This document shows, in pieces, positions 8,574 through 17,172 of a DNA stretch of 64,000 bases. Below the pieces are notes generated by a model, which was not told the DNA's origin, did no database searches, and saw only the letters and a program-made list of their open reading frames with translations. Position 1 is the stretch's first letter. Every line of letters starts with the position of its first letter. Location: the NCBI GenBank assembly GCA_934277435.1, contig CAKQUE010000005.1:21519-85518 (forward strand), read 5' to 3'. A program made the translations under genes and the position numbers. The DNA comes from an uncultured Alphaproteobacteria bacterium (GTDB lineage: Bacteria; Pseudomonadota; Alphaproteobacteria; RF32; CAG-239).

Positions 8574-9506
8574 ATGGCAGAATATAAGGCTGATGTTTTA
8601 ATAATTGGTTCTGGCCCTGCTGGATATACAGCGGGAATTTACACGGCGCGCGCCGGACTAAAATCATTGATTGTTTCCGGAAAACAAAAAGGTGGACAGC
8701 TGATACTTTCTAGTGAAGTTGACAATTATCCTGGGTTTGTCGAAACAATGACCGGCTTTGAAATAATGGAAAAAATGTGGCGTCAAGCTGAGGCCAGAGG
8801 CGTTGAAATTGTTGATGATATTATTACTGAAGTTGATTTTTTTGATCGTCCGTTTACTTGCAGTTCTGCGGCCGGCAATTCATATCAATCAAAAGCTATT
8901 ATCGTAGCAACAGGTTCATCTGTAAAGTGGTTGGGGTTACCGAGTGAACAAAAATATATGGGACATGGAGTTTCCTCTTGCGCAACTTGTGACGGCTTTT
9001 TTTATCGCGGAAAAGAGGTTGCAGTAGTTGGTGGAGGCAATACAGCTGCAGAGGAGGCGCTTTATTTGGCTACAGTTACCGATAAGGTTTATCTAATCCA
9101 TCGCCGACATTCTTTGCGCGCCGATACGGTTTTACAGCAACGTTTAATGCAAAATCGCAAAATTGTAATGGTTTGGAATAGTGTTATTGAAGAAGTTTTG
9201 GGAACTGATGAACCGCTTTCGGTTACCGGATTAAAAATCCGCAATGTAAAAACAGATATGCAAAAAACATTGCATGTTTCCGGACTGTTTGTGGCTATTG
9301 GACATCATCCAAACACCGAATTGTTTAGAAATTATCTAAACTTGACTTCAGGAGGGTATATTGCTGTGCTTTCAGATGGAGGCGTCACAAATGTGAAAGG
9401 AGTTTTTGCCGCCGGAGACGTTTGCAGTCTAGAACATCACCAAGCGGTGATTGCTGCCGGTTCAGGAGCTAAGGCGGCTCTGGAAACCATAAAATTTTTG
9501 CGCTAA
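8574..9506 (+). CDS. trxB: Thioredoxin-disulfide reductase
   Basis: FAD/NADPH flavoenzyme that reduces thioredoxin. The 310-residue protein has the FAD-binding GSGPAG at residues 12-17, the redox-active CATC (C136, C139) in the middle domain, the NADPH-binding GGGNTAAEEA right after it, and the C-terminal FAD motif (GVFAAGDVC). Length is normal for the family. The ribosome site AAGGAG lies 6 bp before the ATG. It is a single-gene unit ending at a hairpin shared with convergent infA. Confidence 0.96.
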   Translation: MAEYKADVLIIGSGPAGYTAGIYTARAGLKSLIVSGKQKGGQLILSSEVDNYPGFVETMTGFEIMEKMWRQAEARGVEIVDDIITEVDFFDRPFTCSSAAGNSYQSKAIIVATGSSVKWLGLPSEQKYMGHGVSSCATCDGFFYRGKEVAVVGGGNTAAEEALYLATVTDKVYLIHRRHSLRADTVLQQRLMQNRKIVMVWNSVIEEVLGTDEPLSVTGLKIRNVKTDMQKTLHVSGLFVAIGHHPNTELFRNYLNLTSGGYIAVLSDGGVTNVKGVFAAGDVCSLEHHQAVIAAGSGAKAALETIKFLR

Positions 9507-9524
9507 CTAAACTAGGTAAAAATA

Positions 9525-9545
9525 AAAGAGCCTTAACGGCTCTTT
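9525..9545. terminator. Bidirectional terminator between trxB and infA
   Basis: AAAGAGCC, a 5-nt loop and GGCTCTTT form an 8-bp stem. The run of T on the plus side and A on the minus side lets it serve both convergent genes. Confidence 0.8.
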
Positions 9546-9547
9546 GT

Positions 9548-9769
9548 TTAGTCTTTATGACGGAATGTAATGCGTCCTTTTGTCAGGTCATACGGTGTCA
9601 TTTCAATATCGACTTTGTCGCCAACCATAACTCTAATACGGAACTTGCGCATTTTACCGGCAGTATGTGCCAAAATTTCTACACCGTTTTCCAAACGAAC
9701 GCGAAACATGGCGTTAGGTAGTTTTTCAATAACTTCACCGGTTAATTCCAACAATTCTTCTTTACTCAT
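9548..9769 (-). CDS. infA: Translation initiation factor IF-1
   Basis: Single S1/OB-fold domain that binds the ribosomal A site during initiation. The reading from ATG 9769 gives 73 residues beginning MSKEELLELTGEV, the normal IF-1 length. An in-frame start at 9799 would add ten unrelated residues. GAGG lies about 6 bp before 9769, supporting the shorter form. Conserved IF-1 segments visible include ENGVEILAHTAGKMRKFRIR and the C-terminal DLTKGRITFR. Confidence 0.95.
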   Translation of the reverse strand: MSKEELLELTGEVIEKLPNAMFRVRLENGVEILAHTAGKMRKFRIRVMVGDKVDIEMTPYDLTKGRITFRHKD

Positions 9770-9860
9770 TAAAACCTCATTTTTTTCAATATTTGTCAAA
9801 GGTATAACTGCTTATAATCAATTTTGCAAGTAATTTTGTCAGCAATCCTCTAAAAATACG

Positions 9861-12323
9861 TTATTTTTTTTCTGTCACAATCTTTATTGCTTCTTCGGCG
9901 GTTAAAGAACTTGGCGCATAACCCTTTGGAATGGCGTAATTATTTTTCCCGCATTTCAAATACATTCCATACCGACCTTTATTGAGGGTAATATCTTCTT
10001 TAGTGGTCGGATGTTGTGCCAAAACTGTTGGTTCAGGCTTGGCAACGGCGTTTTTCAAAAGTTCTTCCGCCCGCTCTGCAGTAATATTAAAAATATTATC
10101 TTCTCCGCTTAGCGATTTTGATTTTGTGCCCTGTTTAATATATTGGCCGAATTTACCGATATTAGCTTCAATGCCATTACCTAAATCACGCGGCAAAGAA
10201 AGTAAAATCTGCGCTTGTTCAGCTGTTAATTCCTCTGGTTTTATAAACTTAGGCAAAGAACAGCGTTTTGGTTTTTCCGTATTGCCGTTGGCATCGCCGA
10301 GCTGAACGTAGTAGCCGTATGGGCCTTTGCGTAAGTATACATTTTGCTCATTCATTTGACACAAAATCTTATCTTCTCCGCTAGCCAGTTTTTGAGCGCT
10401 GGCGTTGGCGGCTTCTTGCTCTTCTTCTTTCGTGTCGGTCAAAGGTTTGGTATAAGAACATTCCGGATAGTTCGAACACCCTAAAAATGCACCGAATTTA
10501 CCAAATTTTATGCTCAAACGACCTTTTCCACATTTAGGGCAAATTCTTGGGTCTGAGCCGTCTTCGCGCGGTGGAAACAGATGAGCAGACAAAGCTTCAT
10601 CAACTTTGTTAATAACTTCTGTCAGTTGCAGAGGTTTAACCTCATCTATGTTTTTAATAAACTTAGCCCAAAATCCGGCCAGCAGTTTTTTCCATTGCAT
10701 GGCGCCGGCAGAAACATCATCCAAGAATTCTTCCATCTGCGCTGTAAAATCATATTCCACATATTTTTTGAAGAAGTTTTCCAAGAATACGGTTACTATT
10801 CGACCGCGGTCTTCCGGAATAAAACGCAATTTCTCCACTTTAACATATTTGCGTTCTTGTAAAACAGCAATTATGTTGGCGTAGGTAGATGGTCTACCGA
10901 TGCCAAGCTCTTCCAGCTTTTTAACTAAACTTGCTTCCGTAAATCTTGGCGGTGGCGTGGTAAAATGCTGAGCCGGCTTAATTTCTTTCTTTTCAACAGA
11001 TTCGCCGGTTTCCACATTAGGCAGAATTGCATTTTCATCATCTTCATCAGAATCATCTTTACTTTCTTGATAAAGTTTCAAAAATCCGTCAAATTGAATT
11101 ACTTGACCGTTGGCACGCAATAAAATTTTGCCGTCAGCCGATTTTGCGTCAACCACAACTCTATCTAAAATAGCCGGATTCATTTGGCAGGCAACGGTGC
11201 GTTTCCAAATCAGCTCATAAAGTTTGTAGGCGTCGCTGTCTAATTTTAACTCCATTTTTTTAGGAGTGTTCATAACGTCAGACGGACGGATAGCCTCGTG
11301 CGCTTCCTGAGCATTTTTTGTTTTGTTTTTATATTCTTTAGCGGTCTTTGGCAAATAGCTTGCGCCAAAATATTTTTCAATAGCTTCGCGGCAGGCTTTT
11401 ATGGCTTCTTTAGAAAGGTTAACCGCGTCGGTACGCATATAAGTGATAATACCTGCTTCATAAAGTTTTTGCGCTACTTGCATAGTTTTTTTTGCCGAAA
11501 AACGCAGTTTACGGGCAGCCTCTTGCTGTAGGGTAGAGGTCGTGAACGGCGGCGCCGGATAGCGGCTGGCTTTTTTGCGCTCAACATTGGAAATTGCAAA
11601 ATTTTGCGCCTCGATTTTTGCTTTGGCGGCCAGAGCTTTTTCTTCGCTGTTAATTGTAAACTTGTCTAATTTTTTGCCGTCCAAATTGATTAAGTGTGTC
11701 AGCATCTCAGCTTTTTGCGCTGTCAACAAATCAACATCAATTGTCCAATATTCTTCCGCCTTAAATTTATCAATTTCATTTTCGCGGTCGCAAATCAAAC
11801 GTAGAGCCACTGATTGTACGCGTCCTGCCGATTTAGACCCCGGAAGTTTGCGCCACAAAATCGGTGACAAATTGAACCCAACCAAATAATCAAGAGCACG
11901 CCGAGCCATATAGGCACTGACTAAATCTTGGTCTATCTCGCGAGGGTTTTCAATACCTTCTTTGACTGCAGATTTTGTAATTTCATGAAAAACTACACGC
12001 TCAATTTTTTTGCCGTTCAGTTTTTTCTTTTCTTTCAGTTCTTCTAGAATATGCCAAGCAATAGCTTCTCCTTCTCTATCCGGGTCGGATGCGAGAATAA
12101 GCGTATCGCAGTCTTTAAGCGCAGCGATAATGTCGTTTAGGTGCTTTTTGCCCACTGGACTAAACTCCCAAGTCATGGCAAAGTCATTGTCAGGATCAAC
12201 AGATCCGTCTTTGCTGGGTAAATCGCGGATATGTCCATAGCTGGCCAAAACTTTATAGTCTGAACCTAGATACTTATTGATTGTTTTGGCTTTTGCCGGA
12301 GATTCTACAACAACTAATTTCAT
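9861..12323 (-). CDS. topA: DNA topoisomerase I
   Basis: Type IA topoisomerase that relaxes negative supercoils. The N-terminal Toprim domain starts at KLVVVESPAKAKTINKYLG and carries the acidic DPDREGEAIAWH motif. The active-site tyrosine is in ITYMRTDAVNLS, near residue 305. One topoisomerase C4 zinc finger (CPKCGKG ... GCSNYPEC) is followed by three C-terminal TopoI repeats lacking full cysteine sets, a common alphaproteobacterial form. I take the ATG at 12323 as start; the GTG at 12335 would add only MYNK. It lies downstream of dprA on the same strand, a conserved pairing. Confidence 0.97.
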   Translation of the reverse strand: MKLVVVESPAKAKTINKYLGSDYKVLASYGHIRDLPSKDGSVDPDNDFAMTWEFSPVGKKHLNDIIAALKDCDTLILASDPDREGEAIAWHILEELKEKKKLNGKKIERVVFHEITKSAVKEGIENPREIDQDLVSAYMARRALDYLVGFNLSPILWRKLPGSKSAGRVQSVALRLICDRENEIDKFKAEEYWTIDVDLLTAQKAEMLTHLINLDGKKLDKFTINSEEKALAAKAKIEAQNFAISNVERKKASRYPAPPFTTSTLQQEAARKLRFSAKKTMQVAQKLYEAGIITYMRTDAVNLSKEAIKACREAIEKYFGASYLPKTAKEYKNKTKNAQEAHEAIRPSDVMNTPKKMELKLDSDAYKLYELIWKRTVACQMNPAILDRVVVDAKSADGKILLRANGQVIQFDGFLKLYQESKDDSDEDDENAILPNVETGESVEKKEIKPAQHFTTPPPRFTEASLVKKLEELGIGRPSTYANIIAVLQERKYVKVEKLRFIPEDRGRIVTVFLENFFKKYVEYDFTAQMEEFLDDVSAGAMQWKKLLAGFWAKFIKNIDEVKPLQLTEVINKVDEALSAHLFPPREDGSDPRICPKCGKGRLSIKFGKFGAFLGCSNYPECSYTKPLTDTKEEEQEAANASAQKLASGEDKILCQMNEQNVYLRKGPYGYYVQLGDANGNTEKPKRCSLPKFIKPEELTAEQAQILLSLPRDLGNGIEANIGKFGQYIKQGTKSKSLSGEDNIFNITAERAEELLKNAVAKPEPTVLAQHPTTKEDITLNKGRYGMYLKCGKNNYAIPKGYAPSSLTAEEAIKIVTEKK

Positions 12324-12336
12324 TTTATTATACACC

Positions 12337-13461
12337 TTATTTTAAGCGCGCCACTCGATTCCCAACCTGCCGTTCTATTTTTCCGCTAAACTCCAAGTCC
12401 AGCAGCTGAGAAAAGAAATCGGCTTGCATTAAACCGCTTGAGCGCAGCAGCTCATCTATATCCACGCCTTCAAAAGTTATTAATTCGATTAATGGCGAAT
12501 TATTTTCCTTATTCGGTAGTGGTTCAGAAATTTTAATGTCTGAAATATTTACACGATTTTCAACTTTGTCAAGAGGCTTCAAGCTCAGTTGCGCGCTTTT
12601 TATTTGCCGGTTTTGATTTATACTTAATATATTAAGTATGTCTTCGGCATTTTCAGTTAAAACAGCGCCTTCTTTAATCAAATGATTAGGTCCTTGAGAG
12701 CGATTTTCTAAAGGCGAACCCGGAACTGCAAAAATATCTTTGCCTTGCTCCAATGCGCATTTTGCTGTTATCAAAGAACCAGAATGTAAACTGGCTTCAA
12801 CAACCAGTGTACCGGCAGATAGGGCAGAAATTATTCTGTTCCGCCTAGGAAAGGTTGAAATTTGAGCCGCGGTGCCAAACGGAAGTTCAGAAATAATCAG
12901 CCCTTGCTCGGCTATCATTTTATAAATATCTTTGTTTTCCGCCGGATAAATAACATCGATTCCAGTGCCCAAAACAGCAATAGTCGGCCCTAGTTTATTT
13001 TTGGCATACATGGCCCCTTTATGCGCGGCGCTGTCAATGCCACGCGCCATGCCGGAAATTGTTAAAACATCATTTTCGGTTAAGTCATAAGCGATTCGCG
13101 AGGCAATTTTCCGTCCGTTGATGGAGGCGTTTCTGGCGCCGACAATTGCCATGCTTAAAGGGTGTTTTAACAAATCTATATTACCCAAAGCATATAAAAT
13201 CGGCGGTGCGTCATTAAGCTGCCGCAAAGATTCGGGGTAAACCGCGTCTTTATAGGTAATTATTTTGACACCAAGCTTGGTGGCTCGTTCAATTTCTTCG
13301 GTGGCTTTGTCTTTGCTGCAAAGTTTTTTCTTTTGAGCAATTGCAGAAATTGTTTTTGTCAGACTACCGTTATAGGTTTGCAGATACTTATAAAACGTAA
13401 CCGGTCCGACACCGTCGGTCATCATTATTTGCAATATGTCAGAAAGCTCGTTGTCAGCCAC
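12337..13461 (-). CDS. dprA: DNA processing protein DprA (Smf)
   Basis: Loads RecA on incoming single-stranded DNA during natural transformation. The 374-residue protein has an N-terminal SAM-like/HhH region (MMTDGVGPVTFYKYL). The Rossmann-like DprA core has the GARNASINGRKIA and ASLHSGSLITAKCALEQGKD motifs. A C-terminal winged-helix domain follows, as in many proteobacterial DprA. It sits between plsY and topA with only 3-13 bp between genes, so it is probably an operon. A comEC-like gene is also present at 60.8 kb, so DNA uptake is conceivable. Confidence 0.95.
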   Translation of the reverse strand: MADNELSDILQIMMTDGVGPVTFYKYLQTYNGSLTKTISAIAQKKKLCSKDKATEEIERATKLGVKIITYKDAVYPESLRQLNDAPPILYALGNIDLLKHPLSMAIVGARNASINGRKIASRIAYDLTENDVLTISGMARGIDSAAHKGAMYAKNKLGPTIAVLGTGIDVIYPAENKDIYKMIAEQGLIISELPFGTAAQISTFPRRNRIISALSAGTLVVEASLHSGSLITAKCALEQGKDIFAVPGSPLENRSQGPNHLIKEGAVLTENAEDILNILSINQNRQIKSAQLSLKPLDKVENRVNISDIKISEPLPNKENNSPLIELITFEGVDIDELLRSSGLMQADFFSQLLDLEFSGKIERQVGNRVARLK

Positions 13462-13464
13462 TTT

Positions 13465-14103
13465 TTATGCCTTCTTTTTAAAGCTTATTTTGCTTTCTGT
13501 TCCGTTGATTAAACGAGAAATGTTTGCGTGGTGGCGGATAATTACCAGCAAGGCAATAATGGTATAAAACACAGCATATACCGGCGGACACAGTAAAAAA
13601 GCTACTATTGGCATAGAGACAGCAGCCGTAAGCGCTGATAATGAAGAATAGCGGAATGTAAAGGCCATAACCAACCATACCGCCAAAGCAATTAAAGCAA
13701 CTGGCCATTGTGTCATCAAAATAAAACCAAAGGCCGAAGAAACACCTTTACCGCCTTTAAATTTGAGCCAAACCGGAAAATTGTGTCCTATAACGCCAAA
13801 AGAACCGGCAATCAATGAACCGACAATATTCAGCGAAGTGTCTATGCTGGCAAAAGATAGAACTGTATCAGGCAAAATATGATAAGCTGCATAAGCGGCT
13901 AAGCCGGCTTTGAACGCATCTAATAAAACAGTCAATAAAGCCAAAGTTTTGTTTCCGGTGCGTAAAACGTTGGTGGCGCCGATATTGCCTGAACCTATTT
14001 TGCGTATATCGCCGTAACCGAACAAATAGCAAAGCACTAAGCCAAATGGAATTGAGCCGGCCAAATATCCGCCCAATGCACAAAGAAACAAATTTAAAGT
14101 CAT
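13465..14103 (-). CDS. plsY: Acyl-phosphate:glycerol-3-phosphate acyltransferase PlsY
   Basis: Integral membrane enzyme making lysophosphatidate from acyl-phosphate, the first step of phospholipid synthesis. The 212-residue protein has several membrane segments and the PlsY motifs GSGNIGATNVLRTG (about residues 37-50) and KFKGGKGVSSAFG (about 112-124). It is the first gene of the run plsY-dprA-topA and diverges from pyrH across a 165-bp gap. Confidence 0.95.
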   Translation of the reverse strand: MTLNLFLCALGGYLAGSIPFGLVLCYLFGYGDIRKIGSGNIGATNVLRTGNKTLALLTVLLDAFKAGLAAYAAYHILPDTVLSFASIDTSLNIVGSLIAGSFGVIGHNFPVWLKFKGGKGVSSAFGFILMTQWPVALIALAVWLVMAFTFRYSSLSALTAAVSMPIVAFLLCPPVYAVFYTIIALLVIIRHHANISRLINGTESKISFKKKA

Positions 14104-14268
14104 AACTTTTCTCCTTCAGTCTGAAAATTAATTCTATCAATAGCAGAAAACGCAAAATATTCAACTATATTTTCGTTCTTTAAAAAATTCTGCTGAAAAC
14201 GTGTAAAATGTTGATGACAACTGCAGTAAAATGCGTAACATACAATCAGATTATTATAAGGTGTGAAA

Positions 14269-14979
14269 ATGAAACCGGTTTATAAAAGAATTTTACTCAA
14301 GCTTTCGGGTGAAGGTTTGATGGGAGACAAGGGCTTTGGTGTAGATGCCGAAATCGCCGCTGCTTTGGCAACGGAAATTGCAGAAGTGCGTGATTTGGGC
14401 GTGCAGATTTGTTTGGTTATTGGTGGAGGAAACTTTTTCCGCGGTGCCAAAAATGCAACCGAAGGAATGGATAGAAGCGTTGCCGATCAGGTTGGTATGA
14501 TGGCTACATTGATGAATGCGCTTGTTATGAAAACAGCCATAGAGCGTGCCGGTTGTCCGGTGGAAATTTACTCGGGTTTGGTGATGCCTCAAGTATGTGA
14601 AACCTATAGTTTTCGCGAGGCTATAAAATCTTTGGCAAAAGGAAAAGTTGTGATTTTTGCTGCAGGTACGGGTAATCCATATTTTACAACCGATTCCGGA
14701 GCGGCCTTGCGTGCGGCAGAAATGCATTGTGATGTGATTATGAAGGCAACTCAGGTTAACGGAGTTTATGATTCTGATCCGCGTTTTAATCCAGATGCTA
14801 AGCGCTACGAAACTATTAGTTTTGCCGAAGTGGAGGAGAAAAAACTTAAGGTTATGGATATGACGGCGATAACTATGGCGGCAGAAAATAATATTCCGAT
14901 TATGGTTTTTGCTCAAAAAGGAAAAAATTCTATTGTTGAGGCTGTTTGTGGCCTTGCTGAATGTACAATCATTAAATAA
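14269..14979 (+). CDS. pyrH: Uridylate kinase
   Basis: Phosphorylates UMP to UDP in pyrimidine nucleotide synthesis. The protein belongs to the amino-acid kinase fold: KRILLKLSGEGL at the N-terminus, the phosphate-binding VIGGGNFFRG, and the uridine-binding TGNPYFTTDSGAALRA. From ATG 14269 it has 236 residues; AAGGTG sits about 6 bp upstream. A GTG at 14263 adds two residues. It opens the eight-gene envelope run, where pyrH-frr-uppS-cdsA-rseP-bamA-lpxD-fabZ is the classical order. Confidence 0.97.
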   Translation: MKPVYKRILLKLSGEGLMGDKGFGVDAEIAAALATEIAEVRDLGVQICLVIGGGNFFRGAKNATEGMDRSVADQVGMMATLMNALVMKTAIERAGCPVEIYSGLVMPQVCETYSFREAIKSLAKGKVVIFAAGTGNPYFTTDSGAALRAAEMHCDVIMKATQVNGVYDSDPRFNPDAKRYETISFAEVEEKKLKVMDMTAITMAAENNIPIMVFAQKGKNSIVEAVCGLAECTIIK

Positions 14980-14995
14980 AATTAAGAGGTAAATA

Positions 14996-15559
14996 ATGTC
15001 TGATTTTGAAAAAATTAAAACTGAAACCTTGAATAGAATGGAGAAAAGCTTGGATGCGTTGAAGGCAGATTTTGCTGGATTGCGCGCTGGACGTGCTCAC
15101 GCCAGTTTGCTTGATGGTATTTTGGTTGAGGCGTATGGAAATATGACTCCTATTAGCCAAATTGGTACAGTTAGCGTTCCTGATGCTCGTACTTTGTCAA
15201 TTAGTGTTTGGGATAAAAGTATGGCTAAATCAGTTGAAAAAGCTCTTCGCGAGAGTGATTTGGGCTTGAATCCAATGTCTGATGGTCAACTGATTCGTAT
15301 TCCAATTCCGCCATTGAGCGAAGAACGTCGTAAAGAACTGGTTAAAATTTCTGGCAAATATGCCGAACAGTGCAAAGTCGCTGTGCGCAATATCCGTCGT
15401 GATGCTATGGATGACGTTAAAAAACTGAAAAAGGATTCGTTGATTTCTGAAGATGAAGAAAAGAAATACAATAGCGATATTCAAAAATGGACTGATGACG
15501 CAATTCGTAAGGTAGACGAACAGGTTGCTTTAAAAGAAAAAGACATTATGCAGGTTTAA
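14996..15559 (+). CDS. frr: Ribosome recycling factor
   Basis: Splits post-termination ribosomes together with EF-G. The 187-residue protein has the family's three-helix bundle sequence LRAGRAHASLLDGILVEAYG and IPIPPLSEERRKELVK. Length is standard. AAGAGG precedes the ATG by 7 bp, and the gene follows pyrH after 16 bp. Confidence 0.97.
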   Translation: MSDFEKIKTETLNRMEKSLDALKADFAGLRAGRAHASLLDGILVEAYGNMTPISQIGTVSVPDARTLSISVWDKSMAKSVEKALRESDLGLNPMSDGQLIRIPIPPLSEERRKELVKISGKYAEQCKVAVRNIRRDAMDDVKKLKKDSLISEDEEKKYNSDIQKWTDDAIRKVDEQVALKEKDIMQV

Positions 15560-15562
15560 GGT

Positions 15563-16273
15563 GTGACCGTGACTGTTGAAAACTTGCAGCATATAGCGTT
15601 TATTATGGATGGAAACCGTCGTTGGGCTAAAAAACGTGGTTTGCCTGTGGTAATGGGACATAAAAAAGGTGCTGAAATATTGATTGATACGGCAAAGGCG
15701 GTGAAAAGTCTTGGCGTTAAGTATATGACAGTATATGCTTTTTCTACGGAAAATTGGCAGCGTGAGAAATCAGAGGTTGATGGGCTGATGAATTTGCTGC
15801 GCAATTATTTGGACAACAGCTTTAAGGAGCTGGAAGAAAATAATGTCAAAATTATTTTCATTGGTGAGCGAAATATGCTGGCAGCTGATATTGTGACCAA
15901 AATGGCAAAGATTGAAGAAAAAACCGCTCAAAACAATGGTCTGACACTGTGTGTCGCCCTGAGTTATGGCGGTCGACAGGAAATTGTTGCTGCCGTACGC
16001 AGAATTGCCAATTTGGTGCAAAAAGGTGATTTAGCAGTGCAAGATATTGATGTTGGTACATTTTCTTCAATGTTGTACACAGCAGGAATTCCAGATCCAG
16101 ATTTGTTGATTCGCACCAGCGGTGAGCAAAGAATAAGCAATTATTTGCTGTGGCAGTTGGCTTATAGTGAAATGTATTTTTCGCCGGTTTTGTGGCCGGA
16201 TTTTTCAAAAACAGAGTTAGAAAAGATTATACAAGAATATAATAATAGGGAGAGAAGATATGGTAAGTCGTAA
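15563..16273 (+). CDS. uppS: Undecaprenyl diphosphate synthase (isoprenyl transferase)
   Basis: Builds the C55 lipid carrier precursor for peptidoglycan and surface polysaccharides. The motif IAFIMDGNRRWAKKRGLP near the N-terminus contains the catalytic Asp and pyrophosphate-binding residues. SGEQRISNYLLWQLAYSE near the C-terminus is the conserved helix binding isopentenyl diphosphate. The start is a GTG at 15563 or 15569; AAGG lies 7 bp before the second. The 3' end overlaps cdsA by 14 bp, indicating coupled translation. Confidence 0.96.
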   Translation: MTVTVENLQHIAFIMDGNRRWAKKRGLPVVMGHKKGAEILIDTAKAVKSLGVKYMTVYAFSTENWQREKSEVDGLMNLLRNYLDNSFKELEENNVKIIFIGERNMLAADIVTKMAKIEEKTAQNNGLTLCVALSYGGRQEIVAAVRRIANLVQKGDLAVQDIDVGTFSSMLYTAGIPDPDLLIRTSGEQRISNYLLWQLAYSEMYFSPVLWPDFSKTELEKIIQEYNNRERRYGKS

Positions 16274-17162
16274 ATTTGGTGCAATAACCAAAAGAATTTT
16301 AGCCGCAATTATAATGATACCTATTGCGGTTGAGGTGCTTTATATCGGCAGTCCGTATGTTGAAGTTCTGGCTGTTGTGGTTGGTGGTTTATTGGCGTGG
16401 GAATGGGCTAATTTATTGTCATCGCAAAAGGCTTCGGCTTATGTGACTGCATATATGATAAGTTTAGCTGTTTCTTTGTGGAGCTACAATTTTGCGGTTT
16501 TATTTAGCATGATGGCCATAACCTCATTGGTTGTATGGTTTATGGCAGAAAAAGAAAAACGACGCTCATTAATTACTTTGGGTGTGCCGTATATTTCTAT
16601 TGGTATCGGCTCTTTGATTTGGATGTATCGTAATTTTGACCCGAGTGAAGGTTATTATGACCCGCAATATAATTATAGCTTTATGTTGACCTTGTGGTTT
16701 TTCCTGATGGTTTGGAGTATGGATATTGGCGGACTCGTGGTTGGCTGCAATCTGCGCGGTCCTAAGTTGGCGCCAAAAATAAGTCCTAATAAAACATGGT
16801 CAGGGTTATTCGGCGGTATTTTGCTTTCTATTTCTGTTAGCATAATCTTTATGTATATTTGCACCGAAGTTTTGGAAATTCCATTTTATTCTAGCAGTTT
16901 GAATCACGTTTCATTTACATATTCTCCATTGAATCTGCGCTATGTGTGGGCAATTAATGAACAAATGTTGTATGCTTTTGCCGCCGGTATTATCGCTGTA
17001 CTGGCTCAAATTGGAGATTTGATTGAATCTGCTATCAAACGTAAAGTTGGAGTTAAAGATTCCAGTAAATTAATTCCAGGTCATGGCGGTGTGTTTGACC
17101 GTGTTGATGGCTTAATTTTTGCCGCTCCTTTTGTTTATTTGTTCTTTATGTATATGAGATAA
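16260..17162 (+). CDS. cdsA: Phosphatidate cytidylyltransferase
   Basis: Makes CDP-diacylglycerol for phospholipid synthesis. The protein has 300 residues with about eight membrane segments. The C-terminal signature is intact: SPNKTWSG in the middle, and KRKVGVKDSSKLIPGHGGVFDRVDG near the end. Its ATG overlaps the end of uppS and it is followed 10 bp later by rseP. Confidence 0.96.
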   Translation: MVSRKFGAITKRILAAIIMIPIAVEVLYIGSPYVEVLAVVVGGLLAWEWANLLSSQKASAYVTAYMISLAVSLWSYNFAVLFSMMAITSLVVWFMAEKEKRRSLITLGVPYISIGIGSLIWMYRNFDPSEGYYDPQYNYSFMLTLWFFLMVWSMDIGGLVVGCNLRGPKLAPKISPNKTWSGLFGGILLSISVSIIFMYICTEVLEIPFYSSSLNHVSFTYSPLNLRYVWAINEQMLYAFAAGIIAVLAQIGDLIESAIKRKVGVKDSSKLIPGHGGVFDRVDGLIFAAPFVYLFFMYMR

Positions 17163-17172
17163 GGTGGCTTAA

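Noticed and set aside
14293..14916. 207-codon minus-strand frame opposite pyrH
   Set aside because: Shadow of pyrH; low-complexity His/Cys-rich composition typical of antisense reading.
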